Below are positions 1-8,310 of a stretch of DNA of 42,220 nucleotides, piece by piece. Location: the NCBI RefSeq assembly GCF_015665295.1, contig NZ_JADFAJ010000030.1, positions 1-42,220 on the forward strand, read 5' to 3'. How positions within the stretch are numbered: position 1 is the first letter of the stretch; every line of letters begins with the position of its first letter. The stretch is from Maricaulis sp. GTDB lineage: Bacteria > Pseudomonadota > Alphaproteobacteria > Caulobacterales > Maricaulaceae. The notes beneath the pieces are model-generated. The model was not told where the DNA came from, did not search any database, and saw only the letters and a program-made list of their open reading frames with translations. Both the position numbers and the translations under genes were made by a program.

Positions 1-52
1 TCTGACCCACCGCAGAGCACCGTCGCCTGCGTTTCTCTTTCCATAACAACAA

Positions 53-64
53 TGTCAAAGAGCC
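53..64 (-). promoter_or_regulatory. boxA-like antitermination site of the rRNA leader
   Basis: The minus strand reads GGCTCTTTGACA, one base from the CTCTTTRACA core of bacterial boxA, which loads the Nus antitermination complex on rRNA transcripts. Its place just before the GAAAGAGAAACG block supports the call. Confidence 0.65.
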
Positions 65-291
65 GGACCCAAACAGCACAAGGCCGCCAAATCCGATAGC
101 CAAAGGGCAAAACATCAATGCCGCCCCCGGCCAAGGAGGGCGGTGTTTAAGCCGCCCAATCTGCGAAGTCAATCGCGTTTCTCAGGGTCGTGCAGTTGCT
201 TTTCAGTGGCTTTGAAACCGGCGAAAACCTGGCTGCCCGGAGCGTTGAATTTGACGCGCCGACCTGACTTAGAAAAACGACAAGACCTCGT

Positions 292-319
292 ATAATAAGC
301 AAACGACGCTGGACCGCAA
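292..319 (-). promoter_or_regulatory. possible rRNA operon promoter
   Basis: On the minus strand TTGCGG (319-314) is followed after 16 bases by TATTAT (297-292). These resemble -35 and -10 hexamers placed to transcribe leftwards into the leader. The -35 match is only partial, so the exact promoter is uncertain. Confidence 0.4.
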
Positions 320-572
320 GAGGAAATCCGCTGCGGCAGCGCCGGTGTGAGCGGGTTTCTACAGCACGCCGCGCAGGACGCAACCCCCTGCTGCGGGATT
401 TCCTGCAGTCCGTTGCATCGGCAAACGGCATCGCCCAATCAGGCAAGGCTTTTCGCCGTGTGCAGAATGTCTTTTGGCGCGGTTGCGGCAGGCACCGACG
501 CGGTCCGGACAGGCGTGGCGGCATCGTCCGGGCCCCGGGACGGCCGCTGATTCCACGAAGCGACGGCAGGGT

Positions 573-1001
573 TTACGAGCGGATATAGGCCTGCAGCGCC
601 GCAGTCTCGGCTTCCATGTCGGCGATCTTGGCCTTGACCACATCGCCGATGGAGATGATTCCGAGCAGGGCATCGCCATCGAGGATCGGGACATGGCGGA
701 CCCGTCGCTCGGTCATCAAGACCATGAGATCATTCAGGCCGGCCGTGCGTCCGGCGGTCACGAAGGCCCGGGTCAGGGCCTGGGCGACCGGCCGATGCAG
801 GCAGGCCGCACCGTTCAGCGCCATCTCTCGGACAATATCGCGTTCCGACAGGACGGCGACGGGCCGCCCCTGCCCGTCCTCGACCAGGAGCGCGCCGATC
901 CCGTGCGCATCAAGCAGGCGTGCGGCTTCCTCCAGGGTCGCCCCATCACGGATCGTGATCACGTCACGGCCCTTCGTTTTCAGTATTGCCTCGACAATCA
1001 T
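573..1001 (-). CDS. CBS domain-pair protein
   Basis: A 142-residue cytoplasmic protein made almost entirely of two CBS domains in tandem (about residues 10-65 and 75-132). The segments GIGALLVED, VAVLSERDIVR, VRHVPILD and GIISIGDVVK are typical of CBS pairs, which bind adenine nucleotides and act as energy or ligand sensors. There is no attached catalytic domain, so the partner is unknown. The ATG at 1001 is chosen because GGGAGG lies six bases upstream; the open frame extends further upstream but that part has no family resemblance. It is divergent from the DUF2157 gene and adjoins the rRNA leader. A short soluble CBS protein is certain; its ligand is not. Confidence 0.9.
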   Translation of the reverse strand: MIVEAILKTKGRDVITIRDGATLEEAARLLDAHGIGALLVEDGQGRPVAVLSERDIVREMALNGAACLHRPVAQALTRAFVTAGRTAGLNDLMVLMTERRVRHVPILDGDALLGIISIGDVVKAKIADMEAETAALQAYIRS

Positions 1002-1195
1002 CGCCAGCCTCCCAATCCGTAGCAGTTGCACGATACCACAAAAAAGCGGTTTGAGCGCGCTGTTGCGCGAGACCGGGCAGCCGCGACACGGCTTGCCGAT
1101 GTGAATCAAGCTTTCGTGGACAGGCCCGCACGCCTCCGCCACTCTTTCCGGCAGATCTGACCGGCCTGTCGGCTGAGACTGGCGGAGGAGCGCCG

Positions 1196-2506
1196 ATGTC
1201 GTACCGCGAACGCCTGACCCGTGATATCGACCGCTGGATCGAGGCCGGCTGGATTGAAGCCGGCCAGCGCGCCCGCATTCTCGCCGATATCGCATCGGGA
1301 CCGTCACGCCCCTCTGCCCTGGGCGCCCTGACGATTCTCGGCGCAGTCCTGCTCGGCCTGTCCGCCCTGACCTTTGTCGGCGCCAATTGGGACGTGATAC
1401 CGCGGCTTGCCCGTTTTGCCCTTTTGCTGGCCTGCCTGTGGGCAAGCCTGCTCGGTGCGGCCGAGGCTTTCCGCAAAGGCCATGGGGGGCTCGGCCATGC
1501 CCTGGGCCTTTTGGGCGTGGTCCTGTTCGGCGCAGCGATCATGCTGACCGCGCAGACTTTCAACATGACGTCCTTCCGCAATACGGCGGTCCTGGTCTGG
1601 GCCGTCGCCGGCGGTCTCACCGCCTGGCTGGCCGGATCGCGGCCGGTGCTGATCCTGGCCACCGGGCTGGGCGCGCTTTGGGCCGGGCTGGAGGCGGCCA
1701 ATCCCTATGTCAGCGGTTCAATCTGGGGGTATTGGCCGGTCGCTGCGGCCGGCGCCATCCTGGCGGTACGGTTGCGCTCGAGCGTTTCCATGCACCTGAC
1801 CGCGCTCGCTGCAGCGCTGTGGACGGCGCATGCGCTCTACCTGTTCGAGCAGGCCCACCCGGTCAGCCATCTCGCCCTGCAGGCCGCAGCCATCCTGATC
1901 TTCGGCGCGGCCGCGCTGGCGGCCGCGCTGCTGCGTGATCGCGGCGTGCCGGGCAGCGGCGTCTTTGCCGGCTGGATGACGGCAATCACCCTGATCGCCG
2001 CCTTCCTCATCCAGTTCCCGCTGGACAATGGCCAAATCGGCGACGAATCGCCGGCCAATCACGCCTATCTCATCCTCGCCCTGCCCGCCCTGGCGGCGAT
2101 CATCGCCCTCACCGCCTGGCGAAGCTGGCGCGGGCGGCTGACCGGCTGGGAAGCCGGGATCCTGATGGCGACGGGCCTGGCGATCGCGGCCCTTCCCCTG
2201 TTGCTGCCGGCCGCCCTTCCGGCGCCCGTCCCGTTGCGCATGGCGATCGGCGCCCTGCTCTATGCCGCCTTCACCGCGCTCATCCTGATCGGCGACCGGC
2301 ACGGGCGCGGCCTGTTGCGGGTCTTCGGCGTCTCCGGCTTCGTGCTGCAGACCCTCTATGTCTATGCCGAAACCTTCGAGGGCCTGCTCGACACCGCGCT
2401 CTTCTTCTTGCTGGGCGGGCTGATCCTGTTCGGGGCGAGTTTCGTGATCTGGCAAATCCGCAAAAACAGCCGCGAACCGCTGCCTGACAAGGAGGCTTTG
2501 CCATGA
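1196..2506 (+). CDS. DUF2157 domain-containing membrane protein
   Basis: A 436-residue polytopic inner-membrane protein. The N-terminal roughly 60 residues are soluble (RERLTRDIDRWIEAGWI) and are followed by a dense run of hydrophobic segments to about residue 420. The N-terminal pattern and the first membrane segment containing GANWDVIPR match the DUF2157 family, whose function is unknown. GGAGGAG lies just upstream of the ATG. The stop codon overlaps the start of the next gene in an ATGA, so the two are translationally coupled. The pairing with a GDYXXLXY protein is a recurrent arrangement of this family and suggests a joint membrane complex. Confidence 0.88.
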   Translation: MSYRERLTRDIDRWIEAGWIEAGQRARILADIASGPSRPSALGALTILGAVLLGLSALTFVGANWDVIPRLARFALLLACLWASLLGAAEAFRKGHGGLGHALGLLGVVLFGAAIMLTAQTFNMTSFRNTAVLVWAVAGGLTAWLAGSRPVLILATGLGALWAGLEAANPYVSGSIWGYWPVAAAGAILAVRLRSSVSMHLTALAAALWTAHALYLFEQAHPVSHLALQAAAILIFGAAALAAALLRDRGVPGSGVFAGWMTAITLIAAFLIQFPLDNGQIGDESPANHAYLILALPALAAIIALTAWRSWRGRLTGWEAGILMATGLAIAALPLLLPAALPAPVPLRMAIGALLYAAFTALILIGDRHGRGLLRVFGVSGFVLQTLYVYAETFEGLLDTALFFLLGGLILFGASFVIWQIRKNSREPLPDKEALP

Positions 2507-3069
2507 CAGCGCACCACCCGACCTTGCATCACCCGCTCCGCCGCCTCGGCCTGGTGGCGGCCCTGATGTCCGGCTTTCTGGTTTTCATGCTGGCCAGCCA
2601 TGCCATGGCCCGCAGCCAGGGCACGGAACTGGTCATGGCGGTGGAGGGCTATGATCCCCGCGACATCTTCCTGGGGCATTATGCCCGGATCCGCACGCCG
2701 CTGAACCTTTTGGCACCGGATATGCTCGCCGGCGACGACAGTTTCGAGCGCCACCAGCCGGTCTTCGTGACGCTGGAGGTCGGCGCGGACGGGCTGGCCC
2801 GGCCGGTCGCTCTCCATGATACCCATCCCGGCGAGGGTCTGGTTGCCGCGGGGCGGGTCGATTTCGTCGGGGATGAGCTGCATGCGCGCTTCAATATCGA
2901 ACGCTATTATGCCGACCGCGACGATGCCCTCGCCCTGCAGGACCTGCTGCGCGGCGGCGTGCCTGATGGGGGCCGGATCCGGATCATCCTGTCGCTGACC
3001 GGATCGGGTCAGCTGATGATCAGGGGGTTCGAGATTGACGGCGAGCGCCGGATCGACCGGATCTGGTAA
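2503..3069 (+). CDS. GDYXXLXY domain-containing protein
   Basis: A 188-residue protein with one N-terminal membrane anchor or signal sequence (about residues 16-36) and a probably periplasmic C-terminal domain. The segment DIFLGHYARIRTPLNLL corresponds to the GDYxxLxY motif that names the family, here in the variant form LGHYARIRT. Its ATG overlaps the stop of the DUF2157 gene by four bases (ATGA). The two proteins are commonly encoded together. The biochemical role is unknown. A stop TAA at 3067-3069 leaves 18 bases before the convergent rhomboid gene. Confidence 0.85.
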   Translation: MTAHHPTLHHPLRRLGLVAALMSGFLVFMLASHAMARSQGTELVMAVEGYDPRDIFLGHYARIRTPLNLLAPDMLAGDDSFERHQPVFVTLEVGADGLARPVALHDTHPGEGLVAAGRVDFVGDELHARFNIERYYADRDDALALQDLLRGGVPDGGRIRIILSLTGSGQLMIRGFEIDGERRIDRIW

Positions 3070-3087
3070 CCGCGACGGGCCGGTTGA

Positions 3088-3765
3088 TCAGGCCTCGTCC
3101 TCGGCAAAGACGGCGATGACAAGCGGGGTCAGGATCATGCCGCCCAGCGTGCCGCCGATATGGGCCAGCCATCCGATCGAGATCGGCATCAGGTCGCCGG
3201 CCACACCGATCAGGAGATTGATCGCGATCCAGGGCAGCGCCAATTGCGCCATGCCGCGCCAGCCACCGCGCACCCATCCGGCGCCGGCAATCAGGCCCGA
3301 CACTGCGGTTGACGCCCCGCCCATCGGAACCGGTGGTCCCTGATGGAAAAGGGTTTCCATGGCGGCGCCGGTGACGGCGCAGGCGAAGAACAGGAAGAAA
3401 AAGCCGACCGAACCGAGCCAGCCATGGCCGAGGCGTTCACCGACCGCGCGGCCGGCTGCGACCAGTACGGCCAGGTTCATGGCGATATGGCCCAGGCTGA
3501 AATGGATGAAGACGTGCAACACCAGCGGCGCAATCGGTCCAAGCGGCTGTTTGGGCAATGACGCCCCGCGCTCGGCCGAGACAAAGACCGCAGCATTGAA
3601 CAGCCAGCCCTGGAAGTCCGGCAGGACCTGACCCGCCAGCGCGGCACCAACGATCGCAAATGCCAGCAGCAGGACGGCCGGCGGCATGGTGTTGAAGACC
3701 GGTGCGCGCGGCGGCGGCGGCCGGTTCCACGGCCCTTCAGACTCGTCCCGCTGCGGCACACTCAT
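3088..3765 (-). CDS. rhomboid family intramembrane serine protease
   Basis: A 225-residue membrane protein with about six hydrophobic segments. The family features are HFSLGHIAMNL in the second membrane helix region, PMGGASTAVSG with the catalytic Ser at about residue 152, and WLAHIGG with the partner His at about residue 202. The usual GxSG is GAST here. Rhomboids cut membrane proteins within the bilayer; the substrate is unknown. I chose the ATG at 3765 because GGGAG lies eight bases upstream; the frame is also open from an ATG at 3795, which has no clear ribosome site and would give 235 residues. The gene is divergent from hfaA, with about 155 bases between starts; a functional link to holdfast proteins is not shown. 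Confidence 0.87.
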   Translation of the reverse strand: MSVPQRDESEGPWNRPPPPRAPVFNTMPPAVLLLAFAIVGAALAGQVLPDFQGWLFNAAVFVSAERGASLPKQPLGPIAPLVLHVFIHFSLGHIAMNLAVLVAAGRAVGERLGHGWLGSVGFFFLFFACAVTGAAMETLFHQGPPVPMGGASTAVSGLIAGAGWVRGGWRGMAQLALPWIAINLLIGVAGDLMPISIGWLAHIGGTLGGMILTPLVIAVFAEDEA

Positions 3766-3828
3766 CGTTCCAACTCCCGCGTCCGACTGGCCCATTCAGG
3801 CATTCACGCCTCAAGGGCGACACGATTC

Positions 3829-3840
3829 CCCCTGCAGGGG
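3829..3840. promoter_or_regulatory. perfect 12-bp palindrome between rhomboid gene and hfaA
   Basis: CCCCTGCAGGGG is a perfect palindrome near the middle of the divergent gap, flanked by TT and AA to give near-symmetric arms TTCCCC and GGGGAA. Its position suits an operator for one or both divergent genes, but no regulator is identified. Confidence 0.3.
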
Positions 3841-3921
3841 AACGCACTTAGGACAACACCCCCTTTGGCATGCCCGTTGCAACCCGGACCACAGAATTCA
3901 CGTCTTAGAGGACATGACACA

Positions 3922-4353
3922 ATGAAAACGCGCAGCTTCGCCACCGTCACCGGCACCGCTTTCGCCCTCGCAGCCCTTTGTGGTGCGACCGAGGCGCAGC
4001 AGGTCCAGACGACGGCCGGCTGGGAGCAGCCCTATGGCGGCACATCGGCCCAGGCCAGCCAGCCCTGGTCGGGCGCCACAGCCAGCGCTGGCGCCGCCGC
4101 GCGCTCGAGCGCCGGCAATCGCGTGATCATCGACGGAATCATCCAGACCGGCGTCGGGGTTTCCACCCGCACCGGCCTGTTTGGCAGCGGCGGGGTTGGC
4201 GCAAACGCCTCCGCTATCGGCAACCAGCTCAATGTCAATGTGAGCGGCCAATGGAACACGGTCATCGTGAATTCCACCCAAATCAATAATGGCGACATCA
4301 ACGCCAGCGCACAGGCCCAAGGCAATGTGAGTACGGACAATGACCAAGACTAA
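3922..4353 (+). CDS. hfaA: holdfast attachment protein HfaA (curlin-like)
   Basis: A 143-residue exported protein. The signal peptide covers about residues 1-25 (cleavage after ATEA). The mature part is rich in Ala, Gly, Ser and Asn and contains NRVIIDGIIQTG and the curlin-like stretch IGNQLNVNVSGQWNTVIV. In Caulobacter HfaA is a surface protein that, with HfaB and HfaD, anchors the polysaccharide holdfast to the cell pole or stalk. The ATG at 3922 follows AGAGGAC; the frame is open 19 codons further upstream but that extension would precede the signal peptide. The end overlaps hfaB by 14 bases. Order, size and neighbours match the hfaABD locus. Confidence 0.87.
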   Translation: MKTRSFATVTGTAFALAALCGATEAQQVQTTAGWEQPYGGTSAQASQPWSGATASAGAAARSSAGNRVIIDGIIQTGVGVSTRTGLFGSGGVGANASAIGNQLNVNVSGQWNTVIVNSTQINNGDINASAQAQGNVSTDNDQD

Positions 4354-5341
4354 GCTTTTGATGGCGACCCTCGCCGGCGCCCTGGCGCTGACCGGGTGTG
4401 CGACCTCGGCGCGCACAGGGGGGGCGGACGGGAATTATGCCACCCCGATCGGCGGAGCACCGGTGACCGCCAATCCGACTCCCTATTCGGAAGCGCTGGT
4501 CTGCCTCGCCAATTATGCCCGCGAGCATAATCTGCAATCCCCCCGCATCGCCGTGGGACGCCTGGCCGATTATACCGGTCGCGCTTCGCTGGAAGGTGGC
4601 GCTGCCGTCACCCAGGGCGCCTCGCTGATGGCGATCTCGGCCTTTGCCAAGGCGGGTGTGCGCCTGGTCGAGCGTTTCGACACCTCGGTGTCCGAGCTCG
4701 AACTGCGCTATGCCAATAATTCGCTGATCGGTGACAATGGCACCCAGCGCCAGATCCGGGCGGCCTCGCTGCCGGGCTCCGACTATCACCTGGTCGGAGG
4801 CATCACCGAGCTCAACTACAATATCCGCTCATCGGGGATCGACGTGCTGGGCGGCGATCGCATCGACAGCGATCCGACCGGCGTCTTCAACCGCCGCATG
4901 TGGGTGATGAATATCGGTCTCGACCTGCGCCTCAATGACACGCGCACGATGGAGACTGTCGACGTCATCTCCTACCAGAAGCAGATCATTGGCCGCGAGA
5001 TCTCGGCCGGCGTCTTTGCCTTCTGGGATGATGCGGTGATCGACATCTCCGGCGGTGGCCGCTCGCTCGAGCCGGTCCAGCTGGCCGTGCGCTCGGTGAT
5101 CGAGCGCGCCGTGCTTGAAGTCTCGGCGCAGATGTATGGCGTCGATCCGGCAGCCGCCTGCCACTACGCCGATCCGATCGGCGGCAGCACCGGCCACACC
5201 AATATTACCGGCGGCGTCAACGCAGCCACCACCTACGGTCAACGGGAGACCTCCAATGTCCAAGCGCGCAGCAATGTTGATCGCGGGCATGAGCGCCGCG
5301 ACGATCACGTGCGCACCTATCTTCGCGGACGATACGACTGA
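4340..5341 (+). CDS. hfaB: holdfast attachment lipoprotein HfaB (CsgG family)
   Basis: A 333-residue outer-membrane lipoprotein with lipobox LALTGC (Cys20). The body is the CsgG fold: PRIAVGRLADYTGRASLEG, QGASLMAISAFAKAGVRLVERFD, SDYHLVGGITELNYNI and a long amphipathic pore region. CsgG proteins form the channel that exports curli subunits; HfaB is the equivalent that stabilises and exports HfaA and HfaD. The last 28 codons overlap hfaD by 86 bases, so the C-terminal tail (Arg/Asp/His-rich) is read in a second frame from the hfaD start. The gene starts inside the end of hfaA. Translational coupling of all three genes is likely. Confidence 0.9.
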   Translation: MTKTKLLMATLAGALALTGCATSARTGGADGNYATPIGGAPVTANPTPYSEALVCLANYAREHNLQSPRIAVGRLADYTGRASLEGGAAVTQGASLMAISAFAKAGVRLVERFDTSVSELELRYANNSLIGDNGTQRQIRAASLPGSDYHLVGGITELNYNIRSSGIDVLGGDRIDSDPTGVFNRRMWVMNIGLDLRLNDTRTMETVDVISYQKQIIGREISAGVFAFWDDAVIDISGGGRSLEPVQLAVRSVIERAVLEVSAQMYGVDPAAACHYADPIGGSTGHTNITGGVNAATTYGQRETSNVQARSNVDRGHERRDDHVRTYLRGRYD

Positions 5342-6494
5342 GATTTTGAACGGCCAGGTCAATCTGGACGCCGCGATCCAGGTCGTGACGGAAGGTGAGA
5401 CCGACCAGGCCAGTTCCGCTTCCATGTCTGCAATCGGCGCGGCCAATGCGCTGACCGTGGACGTGGTGGAACGGCATGACATCCTGTCCGACCAGACCTT
5501 CTCCGGCTCGGTCGACGCCCGCGCGGAAACGCGTGCCACCATTATCGACGGCGCCGCCATCACCACCGCTTCGGCGATGGGCAATTCGGCGAGCGTGATC
5601 AATGACAATGGCATGGATGCCGCGATCAGCCAGACCGCGCTCGACGGCTCGACCGTCAATGCAACGGCGCGTCTGGAAGTCGGCAGCTATGCGATCTCCT
5701 CGGTCACCTCGGCAACGGCGTCGGCCAATGCCTTCCAGGGCACGACCTATGGCAGCGACACCAATCTGGCCCTGCGCCAGGACTCAGGCGCCGATGTCAC
5801 GGCCGACAGCTATGTCCTCGCAAGCGATGGCGGGCTGGGTTACGCGGCCACCCTTCTCGGCGCAGCCAACGGCAATTCGGCGCAGCTGGAAGGCTATCAT
5901 GACAGCCCGTCACAGGTCGTCGATGTCGACCAGGACAATCGCGGCGACATCACCGCCCGCTCGCGCACCGACGCCGGCGGCACCGCGATCAGCCAGACGG
6001 TTGTCGCTTCCGCGAATGGCAATTCGGTATGGATGCAGAACGAAAATGGCTATGCCCATATCCAGGGCGAGCAGGACAATGACGGCGCGGTCACGGCCGA
6101 GTCGGAAATCCTCGTCGGCAATTTCGACGCCGACGTGCTGAGCGTGTCGGCCGAGGGTGTCGGCAATTCGGCCATCATCTCCAATATCGGGGCGGACGCC
6201 TTCATGGGTCTCGACCAGACCAATAATGGCGCCGTCATCGCGCGCGCCAATCTGGACGGCGATGCCGGCGGATCGGCCCTGGTCTCGGCAACCGCCTTCG
6301 GCAATGCCGCGACGACCTATGTCTGCTCCGAATGCCCGGTCACGGCCTGGGGCAATACCAACCAGACCAATAATGCCGCGGTCAGCTCGATCGTCACAGG
6401 CCGCATGAATACCGGCGGAGTCCTCTCCGGCGCGGCTACCGCGATCGGCAATTCCGCCACCTACCAGACAGTGAACCCGTACTCGGGCAACTGA
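5256..6494 (+). CDS. hfaD: holdfast attachment protein HfaD (repeat adhesin)
   Basis: A 412-residue exported protein: signal peptide about residues 1-24 (MSKRAAMLIAGMSAATI, cleavage near PIFA), then tandem degenerate repeats of about 50 residues. The repeated elements are a GNSA block and a QxNxGxVxA block (QDNRGDITARS, QDNDGAVTAES, QTNNGAVIARA, QTNNAAVSSIV), which suggests a beta-solenoid surface adhesin. HfaD is the third member of the holdfast anchor with HfaA and HfaB. The ATG at 5256 is chosen because GGGAG lies seven bases upstream and a proper signal peptide follows. The frame is open to 5115 inside hfaB. A single Cys pair (CSEC) occurs near residue 365. A strong terminator follows. 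Confidence 0.85.
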   Translation: MSKRAAMLIAGMSAATITCAPIFADDTTEILNGQVNLDAAIQVVTEGETDQASSASMSAIGAANALTVDVVERHDILSDQTFSGSVDARAETRATIIDGAAITTASAMGNSASVINDNGMDAAISQTALDGSTVNATARLEVGSYAISSVTSATASANAFQGTTYGSDTNLALRQDSGADVTADSYVLASDGGLGYAATLLGAANGNSAQLEGYHDSPSQVVDVDQDNRGDITARSRTDAGGTAISQTVVASANGNSVWMQNENGYAHIQGEQDNDGAVTAESEILVGNFDADVLSVSAEGVGNSAIISNIGADAFMGLDQTNNGAVIARANLDGDAGGSALVSATAFGNAATTYVCSECPVTAWGNTNQTNNAAVSSIVTGRMNTGGVLSGAATAIGNSATYQTVNPYSGN

Positions 6495-6522
6495 AGAGAT
6501 CCCATAGCCTTGGGAAAACCTG

Positions 6523-6557
6523 GCCCCGGTCGCGTGTTGTGCGACCGGGGCTTTTTT
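6523..6557 (+). terminator. rho-independent terminator of hfaABD
   Basis: A perfect 11-bp stem (GCCCCGGTCGC, 6523-6533, with its complement at 6541-6551), a seven-base loop and six T. It lies 29 bases after the hfaD stop. Confidence 0.93.
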
Positions 6558-6672
6558 CTGTGCCGGTGTCGCGCACGACAAGCGGCCTGAGGCACACCGC
6601 CGCAGGCGCTTTCGTCACATAACCGCGCGGCGCGCGCCGCGATAGCATGAGGGGAGCCTGGAGGAGACCAAC

Positions 6673-6939
6673 ATGAACCACAAACACCGCAAGACGCTGC
6701 ACGCCCTGTTCGCTCATCCCGAACCCGCCAATCTGGCCGCCGCCGATCTGGAAGGCCTGCTGAAAGACCTTGGTGCCGAGCTGCACGAACGCAAGGGTGC
6801 CAAGTTCGCGGTCACGCTGAACGGACATACCGCAAACTTTCACCACGCCCACCACAGCCTGCCCAAGGACGAGATCCGCGCGATGCGCAAATTTCTCGAA
6901 GCGGCCGGGATTGATCCGGAGCGTGATTTCCCGCTCTGA
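6673..6939 (+). CDS. orphan HicA-like protein
   Basis: An 88-residue protein. The layout (helix AAADLEGLLKDLGAEL, strand FAVTLNGHTANFH, then KDEIRAMRKFLEAAGI) matches the alphaproteobacterial branch of HicA/YcfA double-stranded-RNA-binding-fold proteins usually annotated as HicA toxins. The usual Gly-Ser-His active-site motif of HicA is replaced by KGAK, so mRNA-interferase activity is doubtful. A strong ribosome site (GGAGGAG) stands seven bases before the ATG. No hicB antitoxin follows: the next 160 bases contain only short frames and then a truncated barrel gene. It could be a degenerate survivor of a toxin-antitoxin pair or a protein with another role. Confidence 0.75.
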   Translation: MNHKHRKTLHALFAHPEPANLAAADLEGLLKDLGAELHERKGAKFAVTLNGHTANFHHAHHSLPKDEIRAMRKFLEAAGIDPERDFPL

Positions 6940-8239
6940 GGGTTGCGGGGGCGAAACGGGTGACAGCGCCGCCTATTGGGCCAGGCACCGGCCTTGTACA
7001 GGCGCCGCCCGCCATCCCCACCTTCGCCGATGCCGTGTTGATATCCGCGCCACCCGGCGCGGATCGATCCACAGATCACGTGTCGGCCGGGATCCCGCAT
7101 CCGGCTTTGAAGCCCGATTGACTCAAGACGATTCCGGAACGCCCTTGAGCACAGGCATCGTCAACCCGCTCGACGTGCTGCAACTCCATGTCACGCTCGA
7201 TGCGCCGTCCGTCTTTGGCGAGGACGAAGAGGCCAGCCTGGTTCTTGGAAGACAAACCGTCAGCATCGGCTCGAAACGCCAGATCGAGCGGATCAGCTAC
7301 GCCAATGTGATCAAGAGCTATACCGGCGCCTATTACGCGGCGCACCACGCGCAGGGCCATCGCTTCCATGCTTTCATACTGGTTCCTGTCGAGCGACGCC
7401 CCGGGGATCGCGCATCGATCGGCGACAATCGCCTGTCGGGCGATCAGGAGCAATGGAACCGTATTCTCTGGGCGGTCCACTATCAGCGTGCCGATCTTGT
7501 CCCCGCCCACTGGCCCGGCCTGTCCGGCGACCTCTTTGTCTACGGCCTTGACGAACGCGATACCCGATCATCGCCCACGCCCGACCGCCATTATGTGACG
7601 CCGGGCTTGCGGCTGTATCGCGCGCCGACGGCAGGGCAGCTCGATCTCGACCTTGAAACAGCCTGGCGTCTCGGGCGCCGGCGGGCCAGCAGCGCCATCG
7701 GGGACACCACGAACCTGGATGTCAGCGCCGGCATGGCTTTCGCGGCGGTCGGCTACACTTTCCAGCATGACTGGAAGCCCAGGCTGGCGCTGGAATATTA
7801 TTGGGCCAGCGGAGATGACGACCCCGATGACCGCCGTTTCGACCAGTATGAGCGCCTTTTCGGATCACGTCGCACGGATCTGAACAATACCAGCCTGCAC
7901 GGGCCGCTCACGCCGGCCAATCTCCAGGCGCCCGGCGCGCGGCTTGAAGTGGCGCCCGGCCCGAATTGGGACGGCCGGCTGGCCTGGTCAGCCGCCTCGC
8001 TCGACAGCGCCCGTGACAGCTGGGTGATCGCGGGCCTGCGTGATGAAAGCGGCCAGTCGGGACGATTCATCGGTCACACGCTGGACGGCCGTGTGCGTCA
8101 TCGCGGCTGGATCGAAGGCCTCGAAATCGAGGTCGGCGCCTCGCTCCTCCTGCCCGGCAAGTTTGCCGACAATGCCCCCGGCAGCCCGGCTCCCGACCGC
8201 ACAGTGTTTGGTTATGCCCAGGCGACCTTCACATTCTGA
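6911..8239 (+). pseudogene. 5'-truncated alginate-export-type outer membrane barrel gene
   Basis: The frame is open from a TTG at 6911, but only the part from about 7106 (EARLTQDDSGTP) looks like a protein family. From there it follows the alginate export / AlgE-type beta-barrel pattern: NPLDVLQLHV, LVLGRQTVSIGSKRQIER, NVIKSYTGAYY, LALEYYWASGDDDPDD, YERLFGSRR, and a C-terminal Phe typical of outer-membrane barrels. Roughly the first 90-100 residues of the family, including signal peptide and first strands, are missing. The first 65 codons are Arg/Cys/His-rich and resemble out-of-frame DNA. There is no ATG before the middle of the frame and no good ribosome site. The gene overlaps the hicA-like end. 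Probably a remnant; a GTG at 6923 is the only plausible alternative start. Confidence 0.65.
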
Positions 8240-8310
8240 GGCGGGCGCAACAGCCGTTTCCGGCTCTCCGCCCCGCATTTGCGCGGCTGCGGTCGGGAAA
8301 AATGGAATCC

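Larger units (their letters stand above)
1..320 (-). promoter_or_regulatory. rRNA operon leader (16S gene lies off the left edge)
   Basis: Read on the minus strand, positions 64-30 give GGCTCTTTGACATT followed by GAAAGAGAAACG. This is the arrangement found in alphaproteobacterial 16S rRNA leaders, where a boxA-like CTCTTTGACA precedes a conserved GAAAGAGAAACG block. The 16S gene itself is not in the window and would start to the left of position 1. A short inverted repeat (CCGCCC at 121-126 with GGGCGG at 138-143) lies in the leader and could fold. No open reading frame here looks real. Positions 320-572, between this leader and the CBS gene, show nothing recognisable. Identification rests on remembered leader motifs, not on an alignment. 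Confidence 0.72.
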
